In this document: positions 60,378 through 64,000 of the stretch, piece after piece
Position numbering within the stretch: position 1 is the stretch's first letter
Layout: every line of letters begins with the position of its first letter
NCBI RefSeq assembly: GCF_001514495.1
Contig: NZ_BCNM01000006.1
Coordinates: 214,245 to 278,244, forward strand
Direction of reading: 5' to 3'
DNA: 64,000 nt
Source of the DNA: Paenibacillus pabuli NBRC 13638
GTDB taxonomy: Bacteria > Bacillota > Bacilli > Paenibacillales > Paenibacillaceae
The notes under the pieces: generated by a model
Told to the model about the DNA's origin: nothing
What the model saw: only the letters and a program-made list of their open reading frames with translations
Database searches by the model: none
Program-made: the position numbers and the translations under genes

Positions 60378-63300
60378 ATGATGCAATCGCTGTATGGAGT
60401 ATGGCTTGGTGACGTATTTTTTTGTTTTTCCGGTGAAACATCGGAGCCGCGTGTGGATGCGTGGAGCCACGTGGTACGGAAGCTGAATTTTGGCGACGGG
60501 GGTCGTCTGTTTCAGCCTGCCGCCCTGCGTCTTGCGGAGCTTCGTTGGCCCAATCCGATGCGTAATGCCGCGGAAGCGAAGGGTACGAAGCGGCGTCAAT
60601 TGCTCGGACGGACGTTGGAAGGGCTGGCGATTTCACCCAAAGATACATTCAAGCTGCTGCTCCACTGGGACGACAGTATATTGAATGCGGCGGGAATTCA
60701 GGCTGGAGAAGAGATTCGCTACTGGGTAAAGGCAGCACAGTTTACACAGGAACTGCTGCTGCGCGGAGAATTTGCGCCTTCTGCTGAGTTTGCTGCCAAG
60801 ACGGGCGCGCGCCGCCGCACCGGACAGGAAACGCTGACAGGCGTATGGCGCCCGCGTCTGTTGCAGGAAGCGGATGTGGAGCGTTTCCGGGAACTGGCAG
60901 AATCCATGCCGCCGATCGGACTATCTGCTCCGGGAGCATACGCTTCTTCAGACCCGGAATCGAGGGAGGAAGCGGGAGCGGCTGTACTATTTTCATTTAT
61001 GAGCGGGCTGGTCCATGCCGTTGTTACGGGTGAGATGGAGGGTATGGACAGTGAGTTGTCCCGCTACCGAACCCCGTTCCGGCGTGGATCTTCTCCGGTA
61101 GCGGAATTATGGTGGAACAGCCTGATCTCGATATTCCGCCCGGTGACGGTGCAGGGCCCGACGGAAGAAATGACAGAACTCATTGGCACGTTGCAAGAAG
61201 CGGGCGGAACAGCGATGCCTCTCGTGGGAAGCGAAGAGACGGCACCGACGGAAGGACAACTGAAGTTGGTGCTGCGGCTTGAACCTCCCCTGGGTGAGCA
61301 TGAATCGTTGTGGGGAATTACCTTCTGGGTAGACAGTGAGCAGGAATCTGGTCTGAGATTGCCTGCACGTACAATCTGGGCCCATCCGGACCGGGATCTG
61401 GACCGGGGCAAGGTGTGTTATATTTCGGCTGCAGAACAATTGCTGATGGCGCTGGGTCAGGCAGCAGAACTGGCACCGGAGCTGGAAACGGCGCTTCTTC
61501 ATGCAAGACCGGAAGGAATGAAGCTGGAACAGCAAGCCTTTTTTGAATTTTTGACGTATGCTGTGCCTCGTCTGCAGAAGGCGGGAATAACGGTATTAAT
61601 GCCTTCACGCTGGAGCCGGGCAGGGAAGCGCCGTGCGGGATTGCGTCTGCAGATGCTCAATCGTGGAACGGAAAGGCCGCTCGGAGCCCCGTCTGCACTG
61701 GGCATGGAGCAGCTGGTCGCTTTCAAAGCGGAACCGATGCTTGACGGCAAACCTGTGACGGCGGAGGAACTGGCTGCTCTCGCGGAAGCTACAGTGCCCT
61801 ATGTGATGTTCCGCGGCGAGTGGATTGAAGTGGATACGAAAGAGATTCGCCAGGTTCTGCGTTATATGAAAAAAGAAGAAGAACAATATATGCCGCTCTC
61901 CGAATGGCTGCATCTGGCAGCTGAGGAAGGTGAGGATACCGCATGGAAGGGGCTTTCCGTCTTTGGTGCGGAATCCGAAGGACTGCTCTCCTTTCTGCTC
62001 GACGGACAGGTGCTGCGCAGTATTGAGCCGCGTCAGGTTCCGACAGAGCTGCATGGTGAACTAAGACCATACCAAGAGCGGGGTTACCAATGGTTATCCG
62101 CCATGCGTGAGCTTGGGTTTGGAGTATGTCTCGCGGATGATATGGGACTGGGGAAGACCATTCAGGTGATTACCTGCTTGCTGGACTTGAAACATGAGGA
62201 ACAACAAGCAGCAGCTGAAGAAGCGCGTGAACATGAAGCATTTATGGGCAGGGAAGGACTCTCCTTGAATGGTGAGCAGCTGAACATGCAGGGTGTACAT
62301 CTGCCTGCACTCATTGTGTGCCCTACCTCTTTGCTTGGGAACTGGCAGCGTGAGCTGAAGCGATTTGCCCCGAATCTGTCATTGTATATCCATCATGGCG
62401 GACAACGGCTGCACGGTAATGCATTCCAGGCGGAAGCACAGGCCCATGATATTGTGCTGACGACCTATCATCTGGCAGGCCGGGATGGCCCGGACCTGGC
62501 CTCGCTGCACTGGTCTACCGTTGTGCTGGATGAGGCACAATATATTAAGAATTATCGTACAAAGCAAGCGCAAAGCGTCATGCGTCTGTCTGCGCCGCAT
62601 CGCATTGCGATGACGGGTACGCCGGTTGAGAATCGGCTAAGCGAGCTGTGGTCCATTTTCCAATTCCTTAATCCGGGGTATCTGGGTACAGCTTCTTCAT
62701 TCCGCCAGCGGTATACGGGACTGGGCCCATCCGAAGAAAATGCGGCGTCCCTGCGTGAGCTTCATCGGCTTGTATCGCCCTTTATGCTGCGCAGGCTGAA
62801 AAGTGATCCGGATATCCGCAAGGATCTGCCGGAGAAGCTGGAGCTCAAATCCTATTGTTCCCTGACACCGGAGCAGACCGTTCTGTATCAGCGGGTGGTG
62901 GATGATCTGATGGGTGGGTTGGATGGACGAAACGGTATTGCCCGTAAGGGAATTGTGTTGTCCTCACTGACCAAGCTGAAACAGATCTGTGATCATCCGG
63001 TGCTGGCAGACAGCAGTCGGAAAGAACATGGCAAGGCTGAGGCATCCGGCAAAATGGAACGTTTGCTGGAATTGCTCGATGCGATCCGTGATAACGGGGA
63101 GTCCGCGCTGATTTTTACTCAGTATGTGGCGATGGGGGAACTGCTTGTATCCCGGCTTGCACAGCGGTATGAAGAAGAACCGTATTTCCTGCATGGCGGT
63201 GTTTCGAAGTCGCAGCGGGATGATATGGTGGAAACCTTCCAAAAAGGGGAGGGTCCATCCCTGTTTGTCCTGTCTCTTCGTGCTGGCGGTGTGGGCCTGA

Positions 63301-63581
63301 ATCTGACGCGTGCCAGTCATGTCGTTCACTATGATCGGTGGTGGAATCCTGCGGTGGAGAATCAGGCGACGGACCGGGTATTCCGAATCGGGCAGAACCG
63401 CAACGTACAAGTGCACAAGCTGATCTGTCAGGGTACTCTGGAGGAACGGATTGATGAGCTGATAGAGAGTAAAAAGGCACTTTCCGAGCAAGTGGTTGGC
63501 TCGGGTGAGAACTGGTTGACCGAGATGTCGGATGATGAGCTGCGCGGCTTGATCTCGCTTCAGGGTGAGACGTGGCTGTAA
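60378..63581 (+). CDS. SNF2-family DEAD/H helicase-like ATPase
   Basis: A 1067-residue protein. Residues 1-540 have the bacterial SNF2-associated N-terminal region (no clear motif). The first RecA domain starts near 555: LADDMGLGKTIQVI is Walker A, ICPTSLLGNW is replaced by IVCPTSLLGNWQ (motif Ia), VVLDEAQYIKN is Walker B/motif II, and MTGTPVENRLSELW motif III. The second domain holds LIFTQYVAMG, FLHGGVSKSQRDDMV, LRAGGVGLNLTRASHVVHYD and QATDRVFRIGQ (motifs V and VI). Such RapA/HepA-like proteins remodel nucleic-acid-protein complexes. ATG 60378 and 60381 are both possible behind GGGAGACTG. The start of an unknown gene follows after 163 bases. Confidence 0.92.
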   Translation: MMQSLYGVWLGDVFFCFSGETSEPRVDAWSHVVRKLNFGDGGRLFQPAALRLAELRWPNPMRNAAEAKGTKRRQLLGRTLEGLAISPKDTFKLLLHWDDSILNAAGIQAGEEIRYWVKAAQFTQELLLRGEFAPSAEFAAKTGARRRTGQETLTGVWRPRLLQEADVERFRELAESMPPIGLSAPGAYASSDPESREEAGAAVLFSFMSGLVHAVVTGEMEGMDSELSRYRTPFRRGSSPVAELWWNSLISIFRPVTVQGPTEEMTELIGTLQEAGGTAMPLVGSEETAPTEGQLKLVLRLEPPLGEHESLWGITFWVDSEQESGLRLPARTIWAHPDRDLDRGKVCYISAAEQLLMALGQAAELAPELETALLHARPEGMKLEQQAFFEFLTYAVPRLQKAGITVLMPSRWSRAGKRRAGLRLQMLNRGTERPLGAPSALGMEQLVAFKAEPMLDGKPVTAEELAALAEATVPYVMFRGEWIEVDTKEIRQVLRYMKKEEEQYMPLSEWLHLAAEEGEDTAWKGLSVFGAESEGLLSFLLDGQVLRSIEPRQVPTELHGELRPYQERGYQWLSAMRELGFGVCLADDMGLGKTIQVITCLLDLKHEEQQAAAEEAREHEAFMGREGLSLNGEQLNMQGVHLPALIVCPTSLLGNWQRELKRFAPNLSLYIHHGGQRLHGNAFQAEAQAHDIVLTTYHLAGRDGPDLASLHWSTVVLDEAQYIKNYRTKQAQSVMRLSAPHRIAMTGTPVENRLSELWSIFQFLNPGYLGTASSFRQRYTGLGPSEENAASLRELHRLVSPFMLRRLKSDPDIRKDLPEKLELKSYCSLTPEQTVLYQRVVDDLMGGLDGRNGIARKGIVLSSLTKLKQICDHPVLADSSRKEHGKAEASGKMERLLELLDAIRDNGESALIFTQYVAMGELLVSRLAQRYEEEPYFLHGGVSKSQRDDMVETFQKGEGPSLFVLSLRAGGVGLNLTRASHVVHYDRWWNPAVENQATDRVFRIGQNRNVQVHKLICQGTLEERIDELIESKKALSEQVVGSGENWLTEMSDDELRGLISLQGETWL

Positions 63582-63625
63582 GCTGCTATACAAGTTCAGC
63601 TAATGGATATTTAAACTGGCACTCT

Positions 63626-63654
63626 GATGACAGAACAACCTTCCGATCGCTGTT
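63626..63654. repeat. 29-bp intergenic element, copy 2 of 2
   Basis: Matches 20194-20222 with 2 mismatches in 29. It lies 45 bases after the SNF2 stop; no minus-strand gene starts nearby. Confidence 0.6.
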
Positions 63655-63744
63655 GTGTACATGTTTTGTTAAACATTTGAACATATATAGATAGATACGC
63701 ACTCACAATACATGCAGAGTGTAAAGATAGGAAGGGGGATTGTT

Positions 63745-64000
63745 GTGAGCGAAAAATGGAATGTAGAGCTGCATATGTCCCCCGGTGGATGGACAGCAGA
63801 AGTGAGTACAGCTCCTGATGCAGGCCAAGAGGCAGCAGGAGACGCAGTAAAGACGGAATCAGCCGCAGGCCTGTTCACGGTAACAGGTACGCTGCCGCAG
63901 CTGAGTGAAGCCGCACGCGAGGCCGTGCTTGACCAGCTGCGGCAGCGCCCGCTGGCGCTGTACACGCTGCTGCGCGGCGGCCCTGCCCCGGCGGAGCTTG
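63745..64000 (+). CDS. unknown protein, N-terminal part (cut by right edge)
   Basis: GTG 63745 with the strong site GAAGGGGG at 63731-63738 opens a frame through to the window end (85 codons). The visible part is Ala/Glu/Pro-rich, without signal peptide, and ends with LDQLRQRPLALYTLLRGG. I do not recognise it. SNF2 genes are often followed by a functional partner, so linkage to the helicase is possible. Family cannot be judged from this fragment. Confidence 0.6.
   Translation, partial: MSEKWNVELHMSPGGWTAEVSTAPDAGQEAAGDAVKTESAAGLFTVTGTLPQLSEAAREAVLDQLRQRPLALYTLLRGGPAPAEL

Overview
The window looks like a chromosomal segment of a Paenibacillus-type Firmicute. The evidence is strong Bacillus-style ribosome binding sites with frequent GTG/TTG starts, a YesM/YesN two-component pair divergent from a CUT1 sugar ABC importer, YjcZ-type sporulation micro-proteins, an Sfp-type phosphopantetheinyl transferase and a PucR regulator. 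No rRNA, tRNA, CRISPR array, transposase or prophage was recognised. Gene identities come from motifs read by eye and no database search was run.

Layout. (1) 1-14848: one tightly packed plus-strand operon, cut by the left edge, that reads as a non-NRPS/non-PKS natural-product pathway. It holds a KAS III C-terminus, a PGM1/BtrJ-like ATP-grasp ligase, a BtrK-like PLP decarboxylase, a discrete ACP, a Cys-less KAS III-like protein followed by a Cys-containing one, a truncated and a full acyl-CoA dehydrogenase, another thiolase-fold protein, a MATE exporter, a ureohydrolase (arginase/agmatinase fold), an LpxL-like acyltransferase, an inactive plus an active M16 peptidase, and an Sfp-type PPTase. 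Three enzyme classes (KAS III, ACAD, M16) each occur as an intact member beside a degenerate one. The proposed logic is that an amino acid is loaded on the ACP and decarboxylated to an amine-bearing acyl-ACP, then condensed, desaturated, acyl-transferred and exported. (2) 14969-18928: an S9 peptidase, then a minus-strand kinase-fold phosphotransferase and a TPR-SMI1/KNR4 protein. (3) 19033-23271: class I ribonucleotide reductase genes (beta, alpha) on the minus strand, with a long leader, an NrdR-box-like site and a candidate structured RNA. (4) 23497-27050: a thiamine-binding MTH1187-family protein, an unknown protein with an Asp-box propeller protein, two YjcZ-tail proteins and an anti-sigma-K remnant. 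(5) 27297-35799: HD-GYP phosphodiesterase, PAP2 phosphatase, LytS-like hybrid-type histidine kinase, MFS transporter, NAD(P)-binding protein, RidA, TspO-related protein and a BASS/ACR3-like transporter.

(6) 35969-42919: YesN/YesM-type sensor-regulator pair divergent from two sugar permeases and a lipoprotein binding protein, with a large hairpin before the binding-protein gene. (7) 43291-46047: a TetR regulator that appears leaderless, and an SDR/alpha-beta-hydrolase fusion, each preceded by the same operator. (8) 46276-59291: a catabolic locus (DUF1177, AroM, M29 aminopeptidase, Asp/Glu racemase, PucR regulator, Dpp-type peptide importer, M20 peptidase) whose substrate cannot be read from sequence. 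(9) 59503-64000: an orphan CheW preceded by a short coupled ORF, a large SNF2 helicase, and the start of an unknown gene cut by the right edge.

Non-coding highlights are two clusters of DnaA-box sequences far from any origin genes (42976-43244 and 48992-49247), a near-identical 29-bp intergenic element at 20194 and 63626, a terminator-like hairpin with a T9 tract inside the ureohydrolase gene, and an MFS gene whose Shine-Dalgarno points to a non-ATG start.
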